A stretch of 64,000 bases of DNA from Spirosoma profusum (GTDB taxonomy: Bacteria > Bacteroidota > Bacteroidia > Cytophagales > Spirosomataceae): NCBI RefSeq assembly GCF_014699005.1, contig NZ_JACWZY010000018.1, positions 104,712 to 168,711 on the forward strand, read 5' to 3'. A program made the translations under genes and the position numbers. Position 1 is the first letter of the stretch. Each line of letters opens with the position of its first letter. The notes beneath the pieces were generated by a model. The model made no database searches. It was not told the origin of the DNA and worked only from the letters and a program-made list of their open reading frames with translations. Positions 51,604-59,910 of this stretch are shown in pieces.

Positions 51604-52290
51604 ATGATTTCACCCTGGATAATAATGATTCTTATCTTCGGCCTCAGCGCGCTTGTGAGCTGGCGGTTACGAAGTAAATTCAATGAATACTCGCAAATTG
51701 GTCTGAGTAACGGGCTGAGTGGCGCCGAAATAGCTCAGAAAATGCTACGTGAAAATGGCATATCCGACGTCCGTGTGTTATCGGTGGAAGGTATGTTAAC
51801 GGACCATTATAACCCACAGGATAAAACCGTGAACCTAAGCGCCGACGTCTATTACGGACGAAGCGTAGCAGCGGCTGCTGTGGCCTCGCACGAGTGCGGT
51901 CACGCTGTTCAGCATAAAGTGGCTTATGGACCGTTGAAGTTGCGTTCGGCGATGGTGCCTGTACTGACGGTTTCGTCGCAGTATTTGCAATGGATTCTGC
52001 TGGCAGGTATTTTCCTGTTGCAGACGACGCCTATTCCACTGGCGATTGGCGTAGTGCTGTTCGCCCTCACTACGTTGTTTAGCTTTGTTACGTTGCCGGT
52101 AGAGTTCGACGCGAGCCGTCGGGCATTGGCCTGGATTCAGAACAATGGCGTAGTCAATTCCCGCGAATATGGTTTTGCAAAAGACGCCCTTTGGTGGGCA
52201 GCTATGACCTATGTAGTGGCAGCCCTGGGTTCGCTTGCTACGTTGCTTTACTACGCCAGCCTATTACTGGGTGGTCGACGTAGCGACTAA
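51604..52290 (+). CDS. zinc metallopeptidase, YugP family
   Basis: A 228-residue integral membrane protease. The zinc motif is HECGH (residues 96-100, ASHECGHAVQHKV), and three hydrophobic segments follow in the C-terminal half, with ETxxEF-like FVTLPVEFDASRRAL as a probable third ligand region. Proteins of this group are widespread and their substrates are unknown. It stands alone, convergent with the holin-like gene. Confidence 0.9.
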   Translation: MISPWIIMILIFGLSALVSWRLRSKFNEYSQIGLSNGLSGAEIAQKMLRENGISDVRVLSVEGMLTDHYNPQDKTVNLSADVYYGRSVAAAAVASHECGHAVQHKVAYGPLKLRSAMVPVLTVSSQYLQWILLAGIFLLQTTPIPLAIGVVLFALTTLFSFVTLPVEFDASRRALAWIQNNGVVNSREYGFAKDALWWAAMTYVVAALGSLATLLYYASLLLGGRRSD

Positions 52291-52320
52291 CGTAGCGCTA
52301 TAAACGAGCTATAAAATAAA

Positions 52321-52362
52321 AACGGGAACGTAGTGAACGTTTTACTTTGCTACGTTCCCGTT
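52321..52362. terminator. bidirectional terminator
   Basis: AACGGGAACGTAG (52321-52333) and CTACGTTCCCGTT (52350-52362) are exact reverse complements, with A-runs before and T-runs after. It separates two convergent genes. Confidence 0.82.
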
Positions 52363-52383
52363 CTTTTGTTACGTTCGGTTCTA

Positions 52384-52788
52384 TCAGACAAAAAGTCGCT
52401 GGCTAATATACAGTAGCGCTTCCTGTCCGGTTGCTTGGTTCATCTCAGGTGTCGGTGCTGATCGGTCAATTAACATTCCTGCAACAGCGACGGCCAGTGC
52501 AATAACGAGCGCAGGCCAGAATCCGACAATCGTAAAACTATCCATAAAATTGTCAATGAGTTTCAGCAGCAATGCCGTAACTATTATACGTACTATACCC
52601 GTCAGCAGAAAGAGCGTGACTAAATTGAGTGGAAAGCGAATGAGCCAGCCCACCAGAAAATTGAGCAAAGCGAGTATCAATGCAATCAGCAAGGCTGTTC
52701 CGAAACTTTTTACCTCGACCTGAGGCATGATGTACGCTAAACCGAAAATAACGGCCGCATCGAGCAGTAAGTGTAGGATGAGATTCAT
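52384..52788 (-). CDS. phage holin family IV-like membrane protein
   Basis: A 134-residue protein of four membrane helices (LLDAAVIFGLAYIMPQVEVK, LLIALILALLNFLVGW, LFLLTGIVRIIVTALLLKLI, ALVIALAVAVAGMLI). It matches the 4TM holin superfamily IV pattern, which is also found on chromosomes without phage. There are no other phage genes in the window, so a lysis role is unlikely and the function is unknown. Confidence 0.8.
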   Translation of the reverse strand: MNLILHLLLDAAVIFGLAYIMPQVEVKSFGTALLIALILALLNFLVGWLIRFPLNLVTLFLLTGIVRIIVTALLLKLIDNFMDSFTIVGFWPALVIALAVAVAGMLIDRSAPTPEMNQATGQEALLYISQRLFV

Positions 52789-52859
52789 AAAATGGGGAGA
52801 ATTGTTTTTCTGAACAACCGCTTTAGGCTCAGGATGGTTTAGGATTATAGATAAACAAA

Positions 52860-53597
52860 ATGGCTATGATACGTCTCTGGGTTTTGCTGTTCGTGTTGCT
52901 GATGGCCTGCGAACGGGGTTCATCACAACAACAATCGACGGCGTCTGTTCCGACCGATTCCTCAAAAGTGTACCGATTTGGTGAAGCCAGCCGCGATGGC
53001 ATTGGCAAAATTTACCGGGGACGCGAAATTGCGCAGGTGATGGGCCACCTCGGCGCGGCCTGGCTCGAACGGCCGGAGCGCGAGCAGGAGGAACGTACTG
53101 ATCTGCTACTCAAAGCGCTCAACCTGAAACCTACCGACGTAGTGGCCGACATTGGCGCTGGTACGGGGTTCTTTTCGTTTCAGATGGCGCCCGAAGTACC
53201 GAAAGGGAAAGTTTTGGCTGTAGATATCCAGCCCGAAATGATTACGTATCTGAACGAAGGCAAAGCCAAACGTAACATTACCAACGTAACACCAATCCTC
53301 GGTACAGAATCTGATCCGAAACTACCTGCCAACAGCATCGATTTAGCTATAATGATCGACGCTTACCACGAATTTTCATACCCCCGCGAAATGACGGCGC
53401 ATATCGCATCAGCCCTGAAACCAGGTGGACGTATCGTACTGGTTGAATATCGCGCTGAAGATCCTTCTGTACCGATTAAACCGCTTCATAAGCTGAGCGT
53501 AGCGCAGGCTACCAAAGAAATGAAAGCTGCCGGACTTCGCCTGCTAAAAACTGACAACCGGCTCCCGCAGCAACACATTATGTTTTTTGGGAAGTGA
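52860..53597 (+). CDS. class I SAM-dependent methyltransferase, lipoprotein-like
   Basis: A 245-residue protein with a signal-like start ending in a lipobox (LLFVLLMAC) and a Rossmann methyltransferase fold: motif I DVVADIGAGTGFFSFQMA, the acidic loop VLAVDIQPEMITYL, and the motif IV IDLAIMIDAYHEFSYP. An exported methyltransferase is unusual because SAM is cytosolic; the same organisation does occur in Bacteroidota. The methyl acceptor is unknown. A terminator-like hairpin lies at 53631-53668. Confidence 0.85.
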   Translation: MAMIRLWVLLFVLLMACERGSSQQQSTASVPTDSSKVYRFGEASRDGIGKIYRGREIAQVMGHLGAAWLERPEREQEERTDLLLKALNLKPTDVVADIGAGTGFFSFQMAPEVPKGKVLAVDIQPEMITYLNEGKAKRNITNVTPILGTESDPKLPANSIDLAIMIDAYHEFSYPREMTAHIASALKPGGRIVLVEYRAEDPSVPIKPLHKLSVAQATKEMKAAGLRLLKTDNRLPQQHIMFFGK

Positions 53598-53630
53598 AAA
53601 ACGAACGTAGCATTTCGAACCTATAGCGGC

Positions 53631-53668
53631 AGCGTTGTAGCCAGCCAGGCCAGCCTACAACGCTTTCA
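53631..53668 (+). terminator. terminator after the methyltransferase gene
   Basis: AGCGTTGTAG (53631-53640) pairs with CTACAACGCT (53655-53664), followed by TTTC. It starts 34 bases after the methyltransferase stop codon. The T-run is weak. Confidence 0.6.
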
Positions 53669-53747
53669 TTCTCTGCGGTTAAAAAAATAGTATTACAACC
53701 TTTTTGAGTTTATCGGAATCTTCAGGGAAATTGTTCGGACAACTCAT

Positions 53748-54557
53748 ATGCGCTCATTCTACCTTCTTATCGGTGTTATCGTCGTACTATTTGGCTGTAA
53801 AAAAGATGATGGCGATTTGGTAGTTCCTGCACCTGTATACTCGCTTTCGGATTTACCAACCGAGTACAAACCTATTCAAAACGGTAGCGCCATAACCGGT
53901 CGATTAAAAAGTGAAATTCATATCGGGCAATTGAGTGGCGAATGGCGCTACAACCAACAGGGAAATTTGCTGGAAGGACGGCGATTTCGTTCGGGCGAAC
54001 TGATGTCAGCTGACCAGTATTATTATGACGCAACCGGCCTATTACGCTTTATTCAACATTTTGAAAGTCCCTGCGTATATGCGAGTACTTATCTGTGTTC
54101 AGCTCCCGTAAAATGGAGTAGTTACGACGAGGTAGACGTAGACAATGCCAACCATATTCTGGAAAGCCGCACGTTTTTGAACAAGTCGGGCCAGTGGGAA
54201 CTACGTAGCATAACCAATCACGTTTATGATCAGAATGGACGGCCCACGAAATTGCTACGTTATTCCGCCGACCGAAAACTGGCTTCAACGCAGGAATTTA
54301 CGTACGATGGTGAGGGCAACATTATCAAAATGCGGGAAATCAACACGAACACAACGCCTGATCTTGCCGATCGAACGTATCAGTACACTTACGATAAAGC
54401 CCTAAACCCGTATATCGGCACAATTCACTACGTTTCTCCTTATTTCGTTAGCCGAAACATACAGTCATCACCCGGCACGACGTATGAGTATACAACTAAA
54501 GGCTACCCAGCCCGGATTCATTTTAACAACGTAGTGACTGAGTTGACATACTATTGA
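53748..54557 (+). CDS. lipoprotein with YD-like repeats
   Basis: A 269-residue exported protein with a lipobox (VIVVLFGC) and repeats of the YD/RHS-like form WxYNxxGN...YxYDxTG (EWRYNQQGNLLEGRRF, YYYDATGLLRFIQHFE, YTYDKALNPY). No toxin domain follows, so it is not an RHS toxin. It is a surface-located protein of unknown function. It overlaps the convergent permease gene by 7 bases. Confidence 0.7.
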   Translation: MRSFYLLIGVIVVLFGCKKDDGDLVVPAPVYSLSDLPTEYKPIQNGSAITGRLKSEIHIGQLSGEWRYNQQGNLLEGRRFRSGELMSADQYYYDATGLLRFIQHFESPCVYASTYLCSAPVKWSSYDEVDVDNANHILESRTFLNKSGQWELRSITNHVYDQNGRPTKLLRYSADRKLASTQEFTYDGEGNIIKMREINTNTTPDLADRTYQYTYDKALNPYIGTIHYVSPYFVSRNIQSSPGTTYEYTTKGYPARIHFNNVVTELTYY

Positions 54558-56206
54558 CCTGCCAGCTTGCTTTTCCGGAAGCCGTAGGAGAAATAAATGA
54601 CCAGACCGATCACCAGCCAGATCAGGAAGATGGCCCAGTTGGTGATGCCCAATTCGGTCATTAGATAAAGATTGGTCAGAATGCCCAGAATTGGCAGCAG
54701 CGAGAAATTATTCTGGAAAGCCAGCACAGATAACACGGCCCACGTAGCCCAGAAAACAAACAGCAATGGTTTCTCTTCCATCGTTGCCAGCCAGTCGCCA
54801 GCGTACAGAATGTAGCCAAACGCCAGAATGAACCCAATTCCAACCAGGAATTTGCCATTTACGTAGGGCACCCGAAATTTAGAGTATTCAGATATACCTT
54901 TGGCGTCGAGGTACAGAATGCCACCGCACACCAGAATAAAGGCGAAGAACGTACCAACGCTGGTGAGATCGATAAAGAATTGCATGTCGAGAAATAACGA
55001 CGGAATGGCGACTACCAGACCCGTGATAATTGTAGCGAATGCTGGTGTTTTGAATTTCGGGTGAATTTCAGAGAACTTGGGCCAAAGCAGCCCATCACGG
55101 CTCATCGTCATCCAGATACGTGGCTGCCCCAACTGATACGCCAGCAGGGCGCTGGTAATGGCAACCACGGCGCTCACCGAGATGATGCCCGCCATGAAAT
55201 TCAGATTCAGTTTCTGAAATACGTAAGCCAGCGGATCATCGACACCTAACTCCTTAAAATTGACCATGCCGGTCAGTACCAGTGTAATCAATACATAGAG
55301 AATCGTGCAGATGACGAGGCAGTAAATCATGGCACGGGGCAGATCGCGTTGAGGATTTTGACATTCTTCTGCTGTAGTCGAAATAGAGTCGAAACCGATA
55401 AACGCAAAAAACACGGACGCTACACCACTCAACACGCCACTCACGCCATTCGGGGCAAACGGTGACCAGTTGTCGGGTTTTATGTAGAAAACGCCCACAG
55501 CAATCACGAGCACAATCACGCACAGCTTCAGTACCACCAGCAGGTTGCTGGCGTTACGTGATTCTTTGATACCCACATACACCAATGCTGTTATCAGGAC
55601 AGTAATCAAGCCCGCCGGTAAATCCATGATAATTTTCAGGCCCCCCAGGTTAGGCGCATTTTCGTAGGCCGTAGCGAGGGCCAATACGTTCTGAGGGAGT
55701 GCCGTAGCTGCTGGACGAGCGGCCTGTACCTGTTCGAACGCTCGGTGCGCCGACCCATAATCAGTAGCGAGCCAACCGGGAAATTTTATACCAAATCCCG
55801 ACAGCATCGACGTGAAATATTCCGACCACGAAATGGCAACAACCATGTTCGAAACGGCATATTCGAGAATCAGCGCCCAGCCAATCACCCACGCGAAAAT
55901 TTCACCGAACGATACGTATGCGTACGTATAGGCGCTGCCGCTCACCGGAACCGTACTGGCAAACTGAGCGTAACTCAGAGCCGTGAAAACGCAGGCAATG
56001 GCCGTAAATACAAACAGCAGCGACACCGCCGGTCCACCGTTGAAACTGGCCCGACCAATAGTGCTGAAAATACCGGCTCCAATAATAGCGGCAATCCCGA
56101 GCGAGGTCAAATCGCGGACGCCCAATACTTTCATTAAGTGCGACGTATCTCCTTTTTTGGCATCGCCGATAGCTTGCGTTACGGATTTTTTACGAAAAAT
56201 GGACAT
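54551..56206 (-). CDS. APC-family amino acid permease (cationic amino acid transporter type)
   Basis: A 551-residue protein of 12-14 membrane helices with the APC helix-1 signature LTSLGIAAIIGAGIFSTIG, the SGSAYTYAYVSFGEIFAWVI block of the cationic amino acid transporter family, and the FFAFIGFDSISTTAEE motif in the middle. It should exchange or import amino acids, but the substrate is unknown. The long loop between helices 4 and 5 (about residues 135-185) is typical. It is a single gene. Confidence 0.9.
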   Translation of the reverse strand: MSIFRKKSVTQAIGDAKKGDTSHLMKVLGVRDLTSLGIAAIIGAGIFSTIGRASFNGGPAVSLLFVFTAIACVFTALSYAQFASTVPVSGSAYTYAYVSFGEIFAWVIGWALILEYAVSNMVVAISWSEYFTSMLSGFGIKFPGWLATDYGSAHRAFEQVQAARPAATALPQNVLALATAYENAPNLGGLKIIMDLPAGLITVLITALVYVGIKESRNASNLLVVLKLCVIVLVIAVGVFYIKPDNWSPFAPNGVSGVLSGVASVFFAFIGFDSISTTAEECQNPQRDLPRAMIYCLVICTILYVLITLVLTGMVNFKELGVDDPLAYVFQKLNLNFMAGIISVSAVVAITSALLAYQLGQPRIWMTMSRDGLLWPKFSEIHPKFKTPAFATIITGLVVAIPSLFLDMQFFIDLTSVGTFFAFILVCGGILYLDAKGISEYSKFRVPYVNGKFLVGIGFILAFGYILYAGDWLATMEEKPLLFVFWATWAVLSVLAFQNNFSLLPILGILTNLYLMTELGITNWAIFLIWLVIGLVIYFSYGFRKSKLAGQ

Positions 56207-56308
56207 GTAGCGAAGGGCAGAAAGGGTGTTTATTAGGCTTAAACGCTAAAAATAGACATTCTTTCCGGTTCTTCAATTTACTATGAGTACAGTTTATTGA
56301 GCCTAAAA

Positions 56309-56334
56309 AAAGCCCGTCATTGCTGACCGGGCTT
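56309..56334 (-). terminator. terminator of the DUF4160-DUF2442 gene
   Basis: On the minus strand AAGCCCGGTCA and TGACGGGCTT pair and are followed by a run of T, the right polarity for the gene at 56358-56906. Confidence 0.8.
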
Positions 56335-56357
56335 CGATATAGGCTGAGCATTTACAA

Positions 56358-56906
56358 TCACCCCTTGTAAATGTAGTTTTCAGGGAAACCTAATATATCC
56401 TGAATGTGATAAACCTCGTTACATTTTTCCCATGTAATACTGTCGCCATTCAATATAATCGGGTGGCGTCGATCAGAAGTGGGTACTTTCTTTAGGGAAG
56501 GAAAACGAGAGATAGGTAAAATGATTTCACGCCCGTCCTCTAGGTCAACCTGAAATTTCCCCACTTTGGGAAAACTAACCTTTTTGATTCGTGGCGTTAC
56601 GCGGCCAAATCCTTCCATGTTTTTTTTCAGTTTTAGGGTTATGGCTTTTACTTTTTCGCCTTGCCGAACACGATTATACTGAGCTAGCAAGACCTCCTGA
56701 TTTGCTTCTACCAACCGCACAACAGGATTTTGCTCTTTCTCTTTTAAATCTCCTACTTCGGCAAACGTAAGCGAATCAATCCAAATTTTAGCAACCTTGC
56801 CTTTAGTCTTTGTTTTGTAAACGTGCAGGTGTGAAGGTTCAGTTCCTATGATATCATACATGTAAGCGTAGAACGTCAAGAACTCATAAATGGCGATTTT
56901 GGGCAT
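56358..56906 (-). CDS. DUF4160-DUF2442 fusion, candidate toxin-antitoxin protein
   Basis: A 182-residue protein that appears to join two small families. The N-terminal half reads MPKIAIYEFLTFYAYMYDI, then EPSHLHVYK and the NPVVRLVEANQEVLLAQYN helix, as in DUF4160. The C-terminal half reads VSFPKVGKFQVDLEDGREII, PISRFPSLKKV and NGDSITWEKC, as in DUF2442. In many bacteria these occur as two adjacent genes resembling a toxin-antitoxin pair; here they form one reading frame. The gene has its own terminator and only one ACGTA motif, unlike its neighbours, which fits acquisition. Function is unproven. Confidence 0.68.
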   Translation of the reverse strand: MPKIAIYEFLTFYAYMYDIIGTEPSHLHVYKTKTKGKVAKIWIDSLTFAEVGDLKEKEQNPVVRLVEANQEVLLAQYNRVRQGEKVKAITLKLKKNMEGFGRVTPRIKKVSFPKVGKFQVDLEDGREIILPISRFPSLKKVPTSDRRHPIILNGDSITWEKCNEVYHIQDILGFPENYIYKG

Positions 56907-57109
56907 AATTTCCTGATATTACCTCCATTCGCGATTAGACTCAATTTTCTCAATTGGTTTCGCACGCTACGGTTTTATATTCAGGAATTACTTTATGCAT
57001 AATCTACAGATGCACACTGCTCGTGGAAATTTTAATCGCTGCTATTTACTTTCGCTGTATGCCAGTTAGCAATTGGTTATCGTTCCTAGTTTAAGAAGTA
57101 CTCGAACTT

Positions 57110-58027
57110 ATGTCGATACAGGTCAAGAACCTTACGAAAGAATATAAAAATCAACGGGCCGTCGATCAGATTTCGCTGACCGTAAATCCGGGTGAAATAG
57201 TTGGTTTTCTAGGCCCAAATGGAGCCGGTAAATCCACCACCATGAAGATTGCAACGGGCTATCTACCGCCAACCGATGGCACGGTAGAAGTTAATGGATT
57301 CGACGTGCGGACGAATCCGATGGACGTTCGCCGAAGTGTCGGCTACTTGCCCGAACACAACCCACTTTATCTGGATTTATACGTAAAGGAATATTTGCGA
57401 TTTGCGGGCTCGCTCCACGGCCTGAGTGGTACTACGTTACGTAATCGTATTGCTGACATGATTGAACTGGTTGGCTTAACTCGTGAGCAGCACAAACGTA
57501 TCGGCCAATTATCGAAAGGGTATCGGCAGCGGGTGGGGCTTGCTCAGGCATTGCTTCATAATCCACCCGTCCTGATTCTGGACGAACCCACAACTGGCCT
57601 GGACCCCAATCAGCTTACCGAAATTCGACAGGTTATTCGGGATGTTGGGCGCGATAAAACTGTCATGTTTTCAACACACATCATGCAGGAAGTAGAGGCC
57701 ATCTGCGACCGGGTGGTGATAATCAATCGGGGGCAGATTGTTGCCGATGGTTCGTTGAACGAACTACGTAGCGCATCTACCGGCGATCAGGTGAACGTAG
57801 TGGCTGAATTTGAAAGCGATTTAACAAACCCTGACGTACTGGTATCGGTGCCGGGTGTCGAACGTATTGAATCGTTGGGCGGAGGAAAGTACCGAATTTC
57901 AGCCGGTGCCACCACCGATTTGCGGGCCGCTATTTTTCGGCTCGCTGCCGATCAGCAACTGACGCTCGTTGGACTACGTCAGCAGGAAAATTCGCTGGAG
58001 GGTATTTTTAAGGAATTGACGAAGTAG
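57110..58027 (+). CDS. gldA: GldA-like ABC transporter ATPase
   Basis: A 305-residue ATPase with Walker [10 protein letters not shown], the signature [15 protein letters not shown], Walker [15 protein letters not shown], and a C-terminal accessory domain. The start [20 protein letters not shown] and the phrase [19 protein letters not shown] are characteristic of GldA of gliding Bacteroidota, where it works with GldF and GldG. Neither partner follows here, so the complex, if present, is assembled from genes elsewhere. Gliding itself cannot be inferred from this gene alone. Confidence 0.82.
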   Translation: MSIQVKNLTKEYKNQRAVDQISLTVNPGEIVGFLGPNGAGKSTTMKIATGYLPPTDGTVEVNGFDVRTNPMDVRRSVGYLPEHNPLYLDLYVKEYLRFAGSLHGLSGTTLRNRIADMIELVGLTREQHKRIGQLSKGYRQRVGLAQALLHNPPVLILDEPTTGLDPNQLTEIRQVIRDVGRDKTVMFSTHIMQEVEAICDRVVIINRGQIVADGSLNELRSASTGDQVNVVAEFESDLTNPDVLVSVPGVERIESLGGGKYRISAGATTDLRAAIFRLAADQQLTLVGLRQQENSLEGIFKELTK

Positions 58028-58044
58028 GATTTAATGAAAAAGGT

Positions 58045-58112
58045 AAAATGAATAATGGATAATGTAAAACGGGTTTGCGAGGCCCATTCTGCATTATCCA
58101 TTATTCATTTTA
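58045..58112. repeat. inverted repeat, family 3 (copy b)
   Basis: AAAATGAATAATGGATAATG (58045-58064) pairs exactly with CATTATCCATTATTCATTTT on the right (58092-58111). It lies 17 bases after the gldA stop and 12 bases before the DUF4136 stop. Confidence 0.85.
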
Positions 58113-58123
58113 TAGTAAAAACG

Positions 58124-58657
58124 CTACTTAGCCGATGCCATAAGCGGGTACTGATCGAAGATGGACCGGACGATACCCTTAAAGTAATTGTTCTTGAAAT
58201 TCTGATTGCGCATCATTTTCGATGCGTAGCCTTTCCAGATAACCTGATACGACTCGGCATCGATCAGCGAAATCATCAGCGTGCCTTCGTCAAGGTTGTA
58301 ATCGATACGTTTATACGTAGCATCGTCGTCTTCACGAACAACCCAGTCTTTCATAACCGGCTGCTGATAGCCCCGGAAACGCAGGTCTGAACGGAAAATA
58401 TTATACGAGATCAGCAGATTGGGATTCCGGTTGCTTACCCGATACCCACGAGCCTCCATCTGGTGGCGGATGGCATCCTGAATATCGGAGCATAGAAGGG
58501 TCGAATCGACAAATTCGCACTCCAGGAAATTGAATGATTCGTAGTTTTTGAAATGGCCTTCGTAGCTATAGTCGTTTTCCACAAATAAGCGAGTCGGCGA
58601 ACAGCCTGCCATCGCTACAACGGCCAGCGTAAACAGAATTCCAATGCACTTTTTCAT
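58124..58657 (-). CDS. DUF4136 lipoprotein
   Basis: A 177-residue exported lipoprotein (lipobox VVAMAGC) with the DUF4136 pattern: SYEGHFKNYESFNFLECEF, an N-terminal strand, IRHQMEARGYRVSNRNPNLL and a Lys/Asn-rich C-terminus ending in FDQYPLMASAK. It is common in Bacteroidota and Proteobacteria; the function is unknown. A single gene, convergent with gldA. Confidence 0.88.
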   Translation of the reverse strand: MKKCIGILFTLAVVAMAGCSPTRLFVENDYSYEGHFKNYESFNFLECEFVDSTLLCSDIQDAIRHQMEARGYRVSNRNPNLLISYNIFRSDLRFRGYQQPVMKDWVVREDDDATYKRIDYNLDEGTLMISLIDAESYQVIWKGYASKMMRNQNFKNNYFKGIVRSIFDQYPLMASAK

Positions 58658-58781
58658 ACTCGCGATTGTAAAAGTTTTCGATCAATGATTAAGAAACTTA
58701 GTTTAGTTATCAGAGGTAACTTAGCGCTCAACCCAAATATAGAAGTAAATGTTTGGCAAACAATGGTATAGGCCAAATATT

Positions 58782-59822
58782 TTACTCCTTATTTAGGCCC
58801 CGGTAAAACTCCAGACCACGACGCATTTCACTCGCCGTAACAGTAATATCAAAGGCGCATTCGCCGGGACCACTGAGCAGCGACATCCGAACCTGACTGC
58901 CCCGATTTTTTTTATCCTGCAAGGTTAGTGCCAGAACCGGGTCGATATCGGTGTCGAGCAGACGTACCGTTCCATATACGGAAAACAGGTATTCTTCGAT
59001 TTGCGTCAACAGCGATTGATCGATCATTTTTTTCTGGAAGGCAATATAAGCCTCAGCCACCATACCCACGGCGATAGCTTCACCATGTAGCAACCGCTTT
59101 CTTGGCTGATTCAGAAAGTACGTTTCTACCGCATGGCCCAGCGTATGGCCGAAGTTCAGGATTTTCCGCAATCCCTTTTCGGTTGGGTCTCGTGCGACTA
59201 CTTTTTTCTTGACCTCAACCGAATGGGCCACCAGTACCGCCCAATCCTGTTCGGCAAGATCGCGTCGACGAATTTCGTCCCACATCTGGGCATCGGCTAT
59301 AAGGCAGTGTTTGACAATTTCAGCAAAACCCGAGCGTAGCTCCCGCTCAGGCAACGTAGTAAGAAATTGTGGGTCAATCAGAACAGTTGTAGGCTGTTGA
59401 AATACGCCAATGTGATTCTTTAACCCCCGAAAATCAATGCCTAGCTTTCCACCCACACTTGCGTCTACCTGCGCCAGCAACGTAGTGGGCAACTGCGCAA
59501 AGGCGATTCCACGCTTATACGTAGCAGCACAAAAACCACCCATATCGCCAATAACTCCCCCGCCCAGATTCAGCACGAGTGCGTGCCGGTCGAAGTTGGC
59601 GCGTGTGAGGCCATCCCAGATCAATTCGCACGTAGCGATGTGCTTTTGTTCTTCTCCAGCTTTAATACGAATGAGCGTATGCTTTGATAATAAAGGTTTT
59701 AGCTCAGGATAACAAAACCGCGCGGTATGGCTGTCGACAATAACAGCGATGTCAGAAAAGTCGTGAGCGTCCAGAAAAGCGGGCAGGCTTTCGGTAAGTG
59801 GGGCGATGGTTACAGTAGACAT
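58782..59822 (-). CDS. aroB: 3-dehydroquinate synthase
   Basis: A 346-residue enzyme of the shikimate pathway that turns DAHP into 3-dehydroquinate with NAD and zinc. The NAD loop is NLGGGVIGDMGGFCAATYKRG, with the zinc ligands in FAEIVKHCLI (Glu), FGHTLGHAVE (His) and LLHGEAIAVGM (His). Length is slightly shorter than E. coli AroB but complete. No other aro genes are adjacent. It is divergent from an MFS transporter. Confidence 0.95.
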   Translation of the reverse strand: MSTVTIAPLTESLPAFLDAHDFSDIAVIVDSHTARFCYPELKPLLSKHTLIRIKAGEEQKHIATCELIWDGLTRANFDRHALVLNLGGGVIGDMGGFCAATYKRGIAFAQLPTTLLAQVDASVGGKLGIDFRGLKNHIGVFQQPTTVLIDPQFLTTLPERELRSGFAEIVKHCLIADAQMWDEIRRRDLAEQDWAVLVAHSVEVKKKVVARDPTEKGLRKILNFGHTLGHAVETYFLNQPRKRLLHGEAIAVGMVAEAYIAFQKKMIDQSLLTQIEEYLFSVYGTVRLLDTDIDPVLALTLQDKKNRGSQVRMSLLSGPGECAFDITVTASEMRRGLEFYRGLNKE

Positions 59823-59847
59823 GGTGTAAAATTACGTTTGCTACCCG

Positions 59848-59879
59848 TTGGGAAGACGATAACGGCGTAAGTATTTTTG
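59848..59879 (+). promoter_or_regulatory. promoter of the MFS transporter gene
   Basis: TTGG at 59848-59851, a 20-base spacer and TATTTTTG at 59872-59879 fit the Bacteroidota -33/-7 pattern, with an inexact -33 box, 31 bases before the ATG at 59911. Confidence 0.6.
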
Positions 59880-59910
59880 TTTTGCCCCAAAAACTTGTTC
59901 TCCCTGTTAC

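Noticed and set aside
52384..52788. Possible prophage remnant because of a holin-like gene
   Set aside because: No other phage genes, integrase or attachment sites are present; the family also occurs on chromosomes without phage.
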